DNA from: Palaemon carinicauda
Taxonomy: Eukaryota; Arthropoda; Malacostraca; Decapoda; Palaemonidae
Assembly: GCF_036898095.1 (NCBI RefSeq)
Contig: NC_090746.1
Location: forward strand, 52,323,859 to 52,387,858
Reading direction: 5' to 3'
Length of the DNA: 64,000 nucleotides
Under the pieces are notes generated by a model. The model was not told where the DNA came from, ran no database searches, and was given only the letters and a program-made list of their open reading frames with translations. Each line of letters starts with the position of its first letter. Position 1 is the first letter of the stretch. Below, one piece after another: positions 11,420 through 23,820 of this stretch. The translations under genes were made by a program, and so were the position numbers.

Positions 11420-13620
11420 ATGTAAGAAGCTAGAGGTGCAGGTATTGGTAGTGATCACCACCTCCCCATTGCCGCACTGAAATTACAAATGTAAATAGAG
11501 TACCTAGGTTTGATACAACTAGGCTTCTAGAAGATGAGCACAGAGAACCCTTTGCAATTGAATCTAGGAATCTATTTGCAGTCTTAAAGCAGACAATTAA
11601 TGAAGAATGGTGTGATATTAAGAACATGTATCAGTCAGTTGTTAGTAAAGTTTTAGGACATGCAGTTACGAGGAGAAACCCATAGATATCAAATGATACT
11701 TGGGATACTATAAAATGAGACAAAGACAGAAATTGATTGTTGAAAGTTTTCGAGGAAGTAATGAAAATTACAAGGTAGAGCATGTTAAGTATCCCAGGAC
11801 TGATAGTGAAGTCAAAAGAAAAGCCAGGAATGACTAGAGAGAATATTTAGACAGGAAAGCAGATGAGGCTGACAAAGCTATGAATTCAGGGAGTGGCTCT
11901 GTTGTAAGAATTGTTCACAGAATTATTAATGAAATCTCTACTGGGACAAAGAAGAAGCATATGCCCATCAACAAGAGAGATGGATCTGTTATAACAAGAA
12001 GATGAAGAAAGGTGACGTTGGATGGAACAGTTTAGTGAGGTCATGAATAGGAGATATGAAGGGAATAATTTGATTAATATACCTGAAGCTGAGGAAGAGC
12101 TTGGTGTTTCCATGATTGAATTCGGTGTTTGAAGTCGAAGCTATCATTAAAATTTAGAGAGGTTCTGGAATGCCCCTGATACCATGGAATTTCTGCTGAG
12201 ATGATATTTGCCAAAAATTAAGTGACTCTCAGAATACTTACAAGATTATTTTGTAAAATGTGGCGTTAAGAGGCAAAACCTGATTAATAGGAGAAAGGAG
12301 TTTTGAGGAAAATGGTAAAAAAAAAAGAGAGCTAACTGATTGCAATAATTACTTTGGAGTCACACTTACGTCAGTTGCCATGAAAATATACAGTATTCTC
12401 ATTCTAAAGAGAATAGAGAGAAAAATTGATGAAAAAATGAGAGATGAACAAGCAGGATTCAGAAAAGTAGAAACTTTACTGACCAAATTTTAATTTTAAG
12501 ACATGTGGTACAGCAGTGTGTAGAATATAGAAATCCACTTTTGATGGCATTTGTGGACTATGAAAAGCCCTCTGATAGTGTGCACCGGCCAATTTTGGGG
12601 AGAATCCTGTGTTATCATGGAGTTCTTTTAGATATGTAAATTTGATTAAGTCTTTTCATGACCATAGCAATAGCAAAATTAATTCAAGTGGAGTTGTATC
12701 AAATGAATTTCCAGTGAAAAGTGGAGTACTCCAAGGGAATGTGTTATTACATATGTTGTTTATCATCCTCATGGATTTTGTAATGAATAGAACAGTTAAG
12801 GATGGTGGAGAAGGATTGGACTGGATTGGTAACAGGAAATTATTGGACCTAAAGTATGCTGATGACGCTGTCCTTATTAGCAGAACACCACAGGACTTTC
12901 AAAGCTTGCTTACCAGAATGCATGAAATGATCACTTGAGGTTGGACTCAAGATAAATAGAAGAATGACAGAGATGATGAGAATGGAAAATGAAATATCAT
13001 TGGAAGGAGAAAGGATTAATGATGTGGAATCATTTAGATATTTGGGAACTATGATCTCTTATACAGGATCTTTAGTATTTGAGTTTAATGGAAGATTAAA
13101 AAAAAAAATCAGACAATGGCTATGTTAAGTAAAATTTGGAAATCAAATTGCTTGAAATTACATGTAAAAATCTGGCTACAGGTCGGCTTAGTGAGATTGG
13201 TGTTACTGTATGGACATGGGGCATGGTATGACAATAAAACAATATCCAAGAGATTTTGTAAATTTGTGAATAAAGCCCGCAGAAGAATATTGGAAGTTGA
13301 GTCACAGGTCAGGACTAGAAATGAAACTATAAGAGTTTACTCGAGTTCCGTATTTGGATGACATCGTAGTGAGGGGTAGATGGAGATGGTTTGGGCATGC
13401 TCTACGCACTCCCCAAGAGAGATTAGTTCACTAAACTTTCAACTAGACTCCACAAGGCGTTAGAAGAGTGGGAAGACCCAGGCCTACATGCTGAGGACTA
13501 TGAAGCATGAAGTAGGAAATGATGAATGAAGAAGTATTGATTTAAAAGCTCAAGATAGAGACGACTGGCGAAAAATAAGTGTGGCTCTTTGCGTCAATAT
13601 TCGTAGGGGGAGATGATAAG
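11420..13620 (+). mobile_element. Degraded LINE, RTE-like
   Basis: A long relic with LINE ORF2 features in order. The linker between endonuclease and RT reads ESRNLFAVLKQTINEEW near 11560-11610 and SEVMNRRYEG near 12030. RT motifs follow from about 12465 to 12940, then a C-terminal segment WFGHALRTPQER near 13390-13420 and RDDWRKISVAL near 13560. That C-terminal pattern is familiar from RTE and related LINEs; the clade call is an inference. Many stops and frameshifts make it clearly dead, and no endonuclease domain was recognised upstream. Confidence 0.65.
12465..13361 (+). pseudogene. LINE reverse transcriptase fragment (YADD)
   Basis: The palm A-like block MAFVDYEKPSDSVH lies near 12545-12590, with Glu-Lys where functional copies usually have Glu-Lys-Ala-Phe. 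The block SGVLQGNVL (motif B, usually GVRQGD) is near 12720, and the catalytic KYADDAVLIS is near 12855. Thumb and C-terminal sequence continues at 13116-13361 as GLVRLVLLYGHGAW and NKARRRILEVE. The frame breaks near 12600, 12940 and 13110. It belongs to the surrounding LINE relic and cannot make a full RT. Confidence 0.7.
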
Positions 13621-16600
13621 ACGACTCGGAATGAAACTACTCAAGTCTAATTATGGAAAATGTTAAAAGAATGTCATTCACTCGTGGAATGATCGTATGG
13701 AATCCTTATTTTTAAAAAGAAAAAACTACATTAATTAAAACAGACTTTGTCGCTGAAAAAGCGAAGTTTGCAAATTATCATTTATAATCAGACCACAGAG
13801 AAATAAGAAGTTCATTTATAGACAGGATCATTCCTACGACACCCTTAATTACAATGTGGACACTTCAGTTCCCATAAATGCTATACAGTCATTCGTTGAT
13901 CTGTCACTTATGGAATGTTTTGATTAAAATCACCTAAATATAATGAATTAGTACTTGTCAATTTTAAGCTATTTTTATAAACGCGCTAATGTGTACAAAG
14001 TTAACGGCGTCAGTTATTTTGGAGAGGTTGCATAAAATTTCCAATTACTTGATTGTACATAATTGTTATTACAAGTTATACACGACCACTATTTATAGCT
14101 ATTTTAAAATGACATTGCTACATAAACTGACTATTATGACTGCCATAAATGGAACCCCTTGTCAAGTACCAGGCAACATAAAATAATTTTTTCCGGATTT
14201 AAACGAAATTTCATGAAGCAAAAAGTGTCAGTGAATCATAGAGCATACCTACCCCAACGTAATCCTGGAACAGATTTTTAGAATGAAAGTTCCCGCAAAA
14301 TCCGTATTACATATACCACACTACAACCAGCAGAGTAATCCTGGTAATAGATTCAGAGATTTTAGCTAATTCTAGATATGAGTGATAATGCATAAGGCAA
14401 AGAAAGACCAATCTCTCTATAAAGAATCATGTTTAGTACTATTCACAAATTAAGATTACTCTCCACTAGGGATCAGTTAAATCTTCAAATTTTCATAGGT
14501 AACCAAGTAACACAGGGTTATAAGAAATTTCTCACACTGTAGTATTCCTACCATTTATTTCCTATAAATCTAATCGCATTCCTAGTGAACTCGTTGAAAC
14601 TGCACTTTATAAAACCATACCTTATTCCTTTATTCATGTTTACTGCATTCTTAATCATTACAGGGTGTCAAAGAAACGACCTAATTCAATCTAGAGGTAA
14701 ATTCTGGTTTTGTCTTAAGAAGTTGGACAATTACTCAGCGCCAGAGAAATGACATGTAATCTAAAGGAAAATTCCCGTTTTGACTGTAAAAATCAAAGAC
14801 TAAATTATTCAGGGATTCAGTTGTCTTGTCCCAGTTTTCCAACAATACATTGAATGAATCGCTAGTTTCATCAGGCTAATTCTGGATCGTCACTCATGTC
14901 GAGTGCACACACAAAGCAATAGATCCAAATTCAATTTTCTTGTCATTTTTACAGATTTCGTGATAGAAATAATATTCCCGCAATCCCTTTATACGTGTGA
15001 TCCCTAGTACGTTTTCCAATACGTAAGCGGTTGTTAAATATATAGAATTTCTTCTCGAAAATACTTCTAAACCATTTGACATTCCTTTTCCTTACTAACT
15101 TATTTTCGAATTCTTACCTAACCTGGTACAATTTTCTTCATTAATTCCGGTACACTTCACGAGAAGTTAGGGGACTTCAGTGTACCGGAACTAGTGAAGC
15201 CAACTGTACAGTCATTCGTTCCCGATGGAAAAAGTTTAAAAAATGTTATACAGCTTGTATTTTTGTTATTGTACTTGTAACTTTTATTCCTTCTTAGTAT
15301 GGATACATTGTAATTAATCGTTCAGTTTTATCACATTTTAGCCGCACTTAGCTTCCTGGAATAAATAATCAAGCAGCCACCATTACATTCACTCACTCAG
15401 GAATATTTCTGTAGCATTAGTTGCACACATTTACACAACAGAATAATCGGCAATCTCCCTACACTCACATTCACCTGCTCCAAACGTTCATTCTCTAGGA
15501 TCCTAGATATTAAATCTCTTATTTTCTAGTACATCATCCTCACCATCTATCCACCATTCATTGTACCTTCTTCACCATTACACTTTTAGACAATTCTCAC
15601 TTTTCACTAACCCATCTTCCCCCATTGTTTCCACGTGATCGAACCATTTCGGTGCACTGATCTGTCTGTGTAGGAATTTGAATCGAATATTGAAATTCAT
15701 TTAGAAAAGGAGATCCCTCTTTATGAGCCAGATATTAAAAGGATTAGATATTAAATCTTGAATAATTATTTTATATCGTATCACAATTTAGATTAATATA
15801 ACTCTTAGAGATTATGTAATTGTATCATCAAAATATGTTAATTTTCTGTGGTGTGTACTTGGTCGTTGAACTGGAATAATATTCATTGGTAAAAGTTTTT
15901 TTTCCTGTGTTTTAATGCGGTTAGTTTTAATTAGTTCTTTTTAATTACTCCTTTTAAAGATTTTTTTTTATTAGATTGTAAATTATTCTGATAAAGGCTG
16001 GTAATTTCCTGTTTTTATTATTTATTTTAATGTGTTTACGTTATCTTTATACACACTTTGGAATATAACTATATTCCCATAGCGCCATGTATTACAATAC
16101 ATAATTTAGTTTTGGTTTATACTTGTATTTGCATTCGTATACATGAATAATTTTTCTTTGTATTTTTTTTTTACTTAACATGACCACGGAACAGGTCAAG
16201 GACTGACCACTAAAATTGTTGATAAATAAATGGATGGACGAAATCTATTTTCTTCCGCTGCTGTTATAAGGACTGAACTTTTCAGTAATAATAGATGTGT
16301 CTGGGTCGCCAGGAAGAAAACATTGGAAATTCAATTATAGGTCAAGTGAATAATCCAAAAAGGTCACTGATGAGACCCACAAGTTTTTTTTTTAATCAAA
16401 CTACATGTAAATAATTAACAACTGCATTGCTCTCACCTCTATTCACATTACCCAATCAGTTACCAGAAATATATTAATTACGTGTATATTTAGACCAAAA
16501 TACCTCGTAATAGAACTCTTTCCTTTGAAATTCCAAGCTGCATATGAAAGTGCATCCGATACGTTTAGTTTCTATTTTCTGAAGTTAGGTCACGTTAACT

Positions 16601-18376
16601 TTTAATCAGATTCAGCTATATTTGGTAAGGCCAAGGTTTCGTTTTTATCGGATCTCGAGTTATTGTTTGCCTACTCGGAGACAGTTTTTAGTTAAGGATC
16701 GCCAGTTTCTTAATGTAAACTGAGCTCTGCTAACGCATTCAGATGGTTTTAGGTTTGTTTTTTTTGCTGTTAAGGTAGTTTGTTAGGATGCATAATTATT
16801 AAATCTACATGACAGCTAGAAAAACTAAAAATAGGTTTACCTTTCATTCATATTAGATTCCGACACTCTTTGCTTATTTGTTGCATGGTAAAATAAAAGA
16901 ATGAAAAGACAATTTCACTTTAAAAATTAAAAGAAAGCTAATGAAATATGGGCTGACGTAAATTGGTTAAAACCGAAAAATACAAAAATTAAATGAAACT
17001 GGTGTATATTCAACGAATGATTTTTGTTCAAGTTCAACAAAATTTTATGAACATGAAGTTCAGTTGTTTCGGTCATGTCTCTCAATAATATTACGTTAGA
17101 AGGATGAAGCTCTGTTATATTACAAAAATCACTGGTTAATTTAATTAATTTATTATTGTTAGTACTGCACAAGGGAAATAATCACACATTGTCACTTTTT
17201 TATATTTAGAATATGTAGGTACTATTAGATTGTTCCACTTCACGGTACATTTGACGGGATTACTGAAACATTTCTTTTCATTAGCGGTTTTATAGACTTT
17301 TATGCCTAGACGTTTTTCAGTGTTATTTTTATGTAAAAGCGTTATGAGCATATGGATAATTAACTAGCTAGTATCAATGCTATTAGCTCTCTTCTGTACT
17401 GCGAAGTTAGATATGCAGCATGGAATCTGGGTACAAGTCGTGGGTGCATAATGTTCTTGAATATTATTAAAAGTGTCTTATCGTGTATTTTTATCCGGGA
17501 GACTATTTATTTAACCACCTATGCCATTTCAGTCGTGGAAATGTTTAGTGTCATAACTTCTTGCTCTCGCTCCTTTAATTTTAGGAACTTAATTAGCAAG
17601 AACATTCAAATGTCGGGTAAATGGAAGTTAGGTTACTATTGTAACTTTCTAAATCGTTTCTTTGTTGAGGTTTAAAATCGTATTTTTAAAGATGCATGAA
17701 TCTAATTTCGTCATTTACCTCTTGTTATTGGATTCAAAACTTGAACTCGCCCCAGTTAATTAGAGCAGTTTAATGGAGGAAATTAAGTCGGTTGATTTTG
17801 TTAATACAAAGATATTTGCAACGGAGAAACGAGATCAAAGAAAACAGTATTCTATCATTATAGTAGTCAGATTGTATTTTGTACAGTATAGATCTAGCTG
17901 CATAATATTTCAAATCAAAAGTTTAGAAACTGTCCATCTGATTTTGACTTTCAGTATCAATTATTCCATAAAAATGCCTGTACATATAGAAACACCTAGA
18001 AAACAAGCGCTTGATATACGAGCAGAATTCATATTTACATCGGTACACTCATACCTAGATCTTGTTCATACCAGTAATTTGCATTTGATTTTAGAAGCAT
18101 TCTGTCTTCGTGAAAATAGTCATGTTGATAAGTTTCTTGGTTTACGTCATTAGCTCGTCCATTCCCATGACTTTTTTGTTAATCTTTCAAGAAAGTGAGG
18201 TTAATGACGAATTTGCCATTTAATGGCATTCCAAACTTAAACGATTGTTTCTGTTTTTCCTTTGTTCTGCCAGTGAGTTTACTCAGAGTTTTCGTTTTAA
18301 AAAACGTAGAAGAGTCACGGTTAGGAATGGTATTCCTTGTGTTGGCATTATTGGGTACAGCTTCTCATTTGTATTA
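13621..18376. other. Intergenic DNA, no gene seen
   Basis: AT-rich, low-complexity-poor sequence. ORFs up to 126 codons (17773-18153) show no domain, no codon bias that I can judge and no splice context. The only structure seen is the inverted repeat at 15125-15211. Confidence 0.5.
15125..15211. repeat. Imperfect palindrome / hairpin
   Basis: Arms 15136-15156 and 15179-15199 pair at 19 of 21 positions, plus one possible G-U, around a 22-nt loop. The core arm is TTCCGGTACACT. Weaker pairing extends outward to about 15125 and 15211. It could be a tiny inverted-repeat transposon relic or a transcribed hairpin; nothing in the sequence decides between them. Confidence 0.75.
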
Positions 18377-18660
18377 TTATTAGTAGTAGTAGCTAAGCTA
18401 CAATCCTAGTTGGAAAAGCAAGATGCTATAAGCCCAGGGGCTCCATCGGGGAAAAATAGCCCAGTGAGGAAAGGAAATACGAAATTGAATAAACGATATA
18501 AGTAATGAACAATTACAGTGAAATATTTTAAAAACAGTAACAACATTAAAACATATTTCATGTATAAACTATAAAAATACTTATGTCAGCCTGTTCAACA
18601 TAAAAACATTTGATACAAGTGTGAAATTTTGAAGTTCTAGCGATTCAACTACCCTATTTT
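18377..18660 (-). mobile_element. LINE 3'-end fragment (copy 1 of 3)
   Basis: On the minus strand this segment matches the LINE 3' end at 48660-48926. It starts with the last codons of ORF2 (GTTGAATCGCTAGAACTTC region) and TGTTGAACAGGCTGACATAA. It continues with an AT-rich 3' UTR, then CCTCACTGGGCTATTTTTCC and GTTGTAGCTTAGC-like sequence, and ends in a TAATAATAATA tail near 18377-18390. It reads as a 5'-truncated copy of a LINE family with a trinucleotide tail. Confidence 0.75.
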
Positions 18661-18955
18661 GATCAAACTTAGTAGTCATGTTGGGTGTGACTTAAGGATG
18701 AATCTGTAACATTTTGATTAACGTGTCTCAAAGTACAAGTACGCAGCAGTACTTTGAGAGTAATTATAATGTTAAGTAAATTGCAAATATCTTGTTAATT
18801 AATTTGTTGTTTGTGAATAACATTACGCAAAAATTAGGGACCCAATTTCAATGAAACATGGTAGACTTGTTGTGTGTGATCTAAGGACAAAGAATCCACC
18901 AGATTTTGAAGAAAATACATCTAAGTACAAGTACGCAGTATCGTTAAAAGCATAA
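18646..18955. repeat. Diverged tandem duplication, ~191-bp period
   Basis: The block ending AGTACAAGTACGCAG at 18732-18746 recurs at 18923-18937. Upstream of each copy are parallel segments of the type AAACnTnGTAGnC...TTGnGTGTGAnnTAAGGA. The duplication is old and imperfect, with no coding signal. It begins near the end of the LINE fragment, so part of it may belong to that insertion's flank. Confidence 0.6.
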
Positions 18956-20756
18956 AATAAAAAATAAGATACTGCTTTGCGTGGCGAAGGCATACTTTTT
19001 ACTGAGTGCCTCTAGTATCTTTTTGTTTTACCTACGTTCCCGCTTCCTTTTTTCGATCTCCATGTCCAACCTTTTCTTTTACCTCATAGTGTAACTTCAG
19101 TCTCCCAAAGTTGCCTTTGGGGTTTCAATAGTACCGGGTTATATATAGCCCAACTCCATACAACCAAGTAGTTATTCTACGGCCGATTTAACATGGAGTA
19201 TTTTGTTACGTTTTTTTTTTATTTGACAAGGCATCGGCAAAATATCGGTACAATTTCTGTTTACTAGAACACCCACTTTTTCTTTATTTACACATGGGAG
19301 AGAATTACTATTTTGAATGGGTCTATGAGACTAACGCTTATACCTGGGCATGTTTGTACATTTTATTATAATTATCACGAAGTTCTTGGTCTATTTTTTA
19401 TGTTCTCCACTGTTTCATGTATGGACATTGAAAGTTTACAGAGGCTTTGCAAGTTATTAGCTTATTCGGTTTTGTGCGAGTTTTTAAAATTAATCAAGCA
19501 ATAACTATATAGTGATACAGTGTCAATTTAGTTTTGGACAAGGGAAGTAATTGGTTACTGTTTGTTAAGTCATGTAAATGTACATACAAACGTCGTCGTT
19601 TTAGATATTAAATAAATCTGTAGGCTACCACCATCTGGATCATTGGGCACGAAAAATAGATTGCAATTAATCTTGTCTCAATTACTTCTTGAAAGTCTGA
19701 AAATTTTTTAGGTCTTCAGTTGCCAACGATGTATTTTCATCAGCTTTTCAGTAAATTTAGAATTCGTAAGTTGTAAGAGAAATAGTAGTAGTAATAAGTT
19801 TAAGTTTACGCTTTGCAAACAACAAACACACACACCGAGTAATAAATTGATACTTCAACTTCACCGTTATAAGATGTTTGTTGTCGATTTCTTTCTGAAG
19901 GGAAGTATCTTTGTCTCGAATGATTTATTAATGTGATAGATTCAGACTCGTGATTTAGGGGATGGTAAAAGACTCGTTTTAGCAGAATGAAGTTTTCAAG
20001 TGAATATGTTGCATATAAAAGTATCTCGTAATATCTTAGAGATATTAGGTTTTATTATTGTACGTCATACCAATTGTAATATTCATTTCTTTTTTATCTC
20101 ATTAAGTTTGCACTTTATTAATCACAGTCTCAACAATCTCAGTTGATAGTTTGGTTTTAGTTTTCCCTCAGTCTTGTTCCAAATCATCAATAATTCAAGA
20201 ATAAATCTTTGCTTTATGTGGATTGAAGTAATGATGCACTTAGTATAATCGAATGCATATAAATGTTTGTACCGATAAACCACTTTGCTTCGTTAATCAC
20301 AAGGGAATTAGATGAAGAAAGTAATTGAACTTGAATCACAACATTTACCAGGAGTTATTAATATAAGTAGACCAACTCTTACAAAACACAAAAAGAATTA
20401 AATTGTCATCACTGCTATTGTGGGAAGGACAACCCTTCTACTTACATGTATCAATAGAAAGGTCGGAGGAGCGATAAATAGACTGGACTGACTTCCCTCA
20501 CTCGTCGCACTTGCAATAAGGAACTTCGGTAACCCTGCCACTGGGCTTGGCTACCGGAACACGCGGTTTCCATAGTAACGCGTCTAAGCTTTATATCCTG
20601 ACTAACACCCAAGCTGAAATATATTAATTTTCACTTCAAAATATTCTCTCCATTCTCCTGCAAAAGTATATATTTGTGTATTGTATTTCTTTCGGTTTAT
20701 TTTGTTTTGTTAGTGTTTTATTGAATAATTTGTTGCACATGTATGTGTTTTAGCAA
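18956..20756. other. Intergenic DNA, no gene seen
   Basis: AT-rich DNA without recognised elements. ORFs are short and unremarkable. The segment ends where the compound TA array begins. Confidence 0.5.
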
Positions 20757-21778
<1,022 letters not shown>

Positions 21779-21858
21779 TGAAGCCAGTTGCTTGCCGATC
21801 ACCATGATACAGCAGAGCAGGGTGGGACCTAAAAACTGGACGAAGTAGCAGGGAGGGT

Positions 21859-21953
21859 CCATCAGGACGCCATGGCTATCTCACCCAAAAATAGATTTTT
21901 CGCTTCGCTCAAAATCCGTTTTTTGGGCTCAAGCCATGGCGTCCTGATGGAAG
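21859..21953 (-). repeat. DIRS-A internal complementary region (ICR)
   Basis: The first about 60 bp are the reverse complement of the outer end of the 3' ITR (21392-21455). The remainder, from TTTGGGCTCAAGCC, is the reverse complement of the outer end of the 5' ITR (30175-30207). The ICR therefore matches the two element ends joined head to tail. In the DIRS model it templates formation of the circular integration intermediate. Confidence 0.88.
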
Positions 21954-22770
21954 AATACCAGAGAATCAATGTATCGTGGTAGATTTTCCCCTATTGGGTA
22001 AGCGCCAAGGGCTTTGAACAATGTAGCATAGTAATCTTAATAAAAGAAACGTAGGGAAGAATCTTCCTGCCCCCTTTGGCAGTGAAGTTCCCACGGCCAT
22101 GCCGAGATCAAAGTGGTTATCGAAGGGCTATTCACCTTGCTAGAAGAACCTGAAGAACTTGGAGACGAGACTGAATGGTTGGCATTCGTATCGGAACATT
22201 CTTTAGGGCAGACAAGTGGTGGTTAGGCACTGTGTGCTAAGAAGGTTAGTTTCGTCTCTAGGGTATGAAGAGTAAGTATTCATATTGGAATATTACATTG
22301 TAAGAGTGAATATATACTAAGGGTTAGGATCTTAGTATCTCCATGAACCATAGGGAAGGGGATAATAAAACTATGACAGGCATATATTTCATAGTATAAA
22401 TAGGAGCGGATTGAGACGCACAAGTAATAAAATAGGAATTTTATTTCACAATTGCAGAAAATTTAAAATAAATTACAGCAATAAGTAAAGTTAATTTACA
22501 GTGAATTATAATGTACATAGTAATAAAGACTTGCTCTTGAATCTGAAAGGGAATTTCAAATTTATTAGTAGGCACTCGTTCTCGAGGAACGTCAGTCTTT
22601 AATTAAAACACATCATGCTCTAGGCATGCGGCGCTTGTGTGACGACTATGACATTTCACCTGGGATAAGAACAGTTATAAGAAAGCACTAAGTGTTTTCG
22701 ACATCACTATGTATCGCTCGAGGGTCAACATAGGCACCCGAAGAGTTAGAGTCCCAAGTAACTCGCTGTT

Positions 22771-23820
22771 CTATGCAGAGTTAGGTGGAGGTTTCATAAC
22801 ACTACCTGCGGCTACCACAAAATGTTTGACTCCGTGCACTTGTTTCGCATAATGTTTGAAGAAAACACGCGAGGACTTCCAGCCTGTAAAGCTTTTAAGG
22901 CTTTCGAAGTCCATACTCTGAAAGAAGTTCAGAGACGATGCAACTTTTCTAGGATCGTGACCGGCGGGTGTACTGTCAGGATCCGCTCTGCGAATGAAGT
23001 AGGTGATCTTCGCTCTTAGTTGTTTCAGTGACAGGTCGCTGCCCGATGTTTCTCCTTTGAAGAGTTGGCCTCCACCAAAGTTCGAAGTTCTGCGAAGATT
23101 GACCTTGAGGCTCTCTACTGGGCATAGAGAGGCATCTTCCTTCAGGGGGCATATTCTCCAGGGGCCCCATCTTTTGGTGGGTAATTCGTTTTTGGCGAGA
23201 AACGTCGGATCCGGGGAGAGGGTAATGTCTCCTGAATCAGTAAACAGGATATGACCCTCTTCTCTTGACAATGCCACTATTTCGCTGACTCGGGCTCCTG
23301 AGGCAAGAGCAAAGAGAAATATAACTTTCTGAGTCAGATCCTTGAGAGGGCATGAATCATTATCCAAGTTGGAGACGAAATGGAGCACCTTGTCCAATGA
23401 CCAGGAGATCGGTTTCGGTGGGGGTGCTGGGCGTAGACGACCGCATGCTTTCGGCAGTTTATTGAAGATGTCGCTGGACAGATCAATTTGGAAGGCATAC
23501 AATAGTGGTCTAGTCAAGGCCGATTTGCAAGTCGAAATCGTATTGGCTGCTAATCCCTGTCCATGAAGGTGAATGAAGAAGGACATGCAGAAATCAATTG
23601 TGATTTCCTTAGGATTTTTTGTCTTGACGAAAGAGACCCATTTTCTCCAAGATGATTCGTATTGCCGTCTTGTGGATTCGGTCTTGTATTCCTCGAGGAA
23701 GTCTAGACTTTTCTTCGAGATCCCAAACCTCTTCTTTGCGGCTAGGGAGAGAAAATCATGAGATGAAGGTCCTTGATTTTCGATGATGAAGCGAAGACAG
23801 TCGACTTCTGTACTTGTTGG
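22771..23820 (-). CDS. DIRS-A tyrosine recombinase (integrase)
   Basis: About 349 residues of a phage-integrase-type recombinase that would insert the circular cDNA. An N-terminal core-binding region (STRRQYESSWRKWVSF and GLAANTISTCKSALTR) precedes the catalytic domain. The catalytic residues are visible: the first Arg in ASGARVSEIVAL, His and Arg in AGHDPRKVAS, a Trp in FTGWKS and the nucleophile Tyr in FFKHYAKQ. The frame extends upstream under the RT gene, but that part only shadows the RT. I place the likely coding part from about 23820, where it overlaps the RT end by roughly 80 nt. The true start is unclear. Confidence 0.88.
   Translation of the reverse strand, partial: PTSTEVDCLRFIIENQGPSSHDFLSLAAKKRFGISKKSLDFLEEYKTESTRRQYESSWRKWVSFVKTKNPKEITIDFCMSFFIHLHGQGLAANTISTCKSALTRPLLYAFQIDLSSDIFNKLPKACGRLRPAPPPKPISWSLDKVLHFVSNLDNDSCPLKDLTQKVIFLFALASGARVSEIVALSREEGHILFTDSGDITLSPDPTFLAKNELPTKRWGPWRICPLKEDASLCPVESLKVNLRRTSNFGGGQLFKGETSGSDLSLKQLRAKITYFIRRADPDSTPAGHDPRKVASSLNFFQSMDFESLKSFTGWKSSRVFFKHYAKQVHGVKHFVVAAGSVMKPPPNSA

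Noticed and set aside
17773..18153. 126-codon ORF as a possible host gene
   Set aside because: No domain, no splice context, composition like the surrounding AT-rich DNA.
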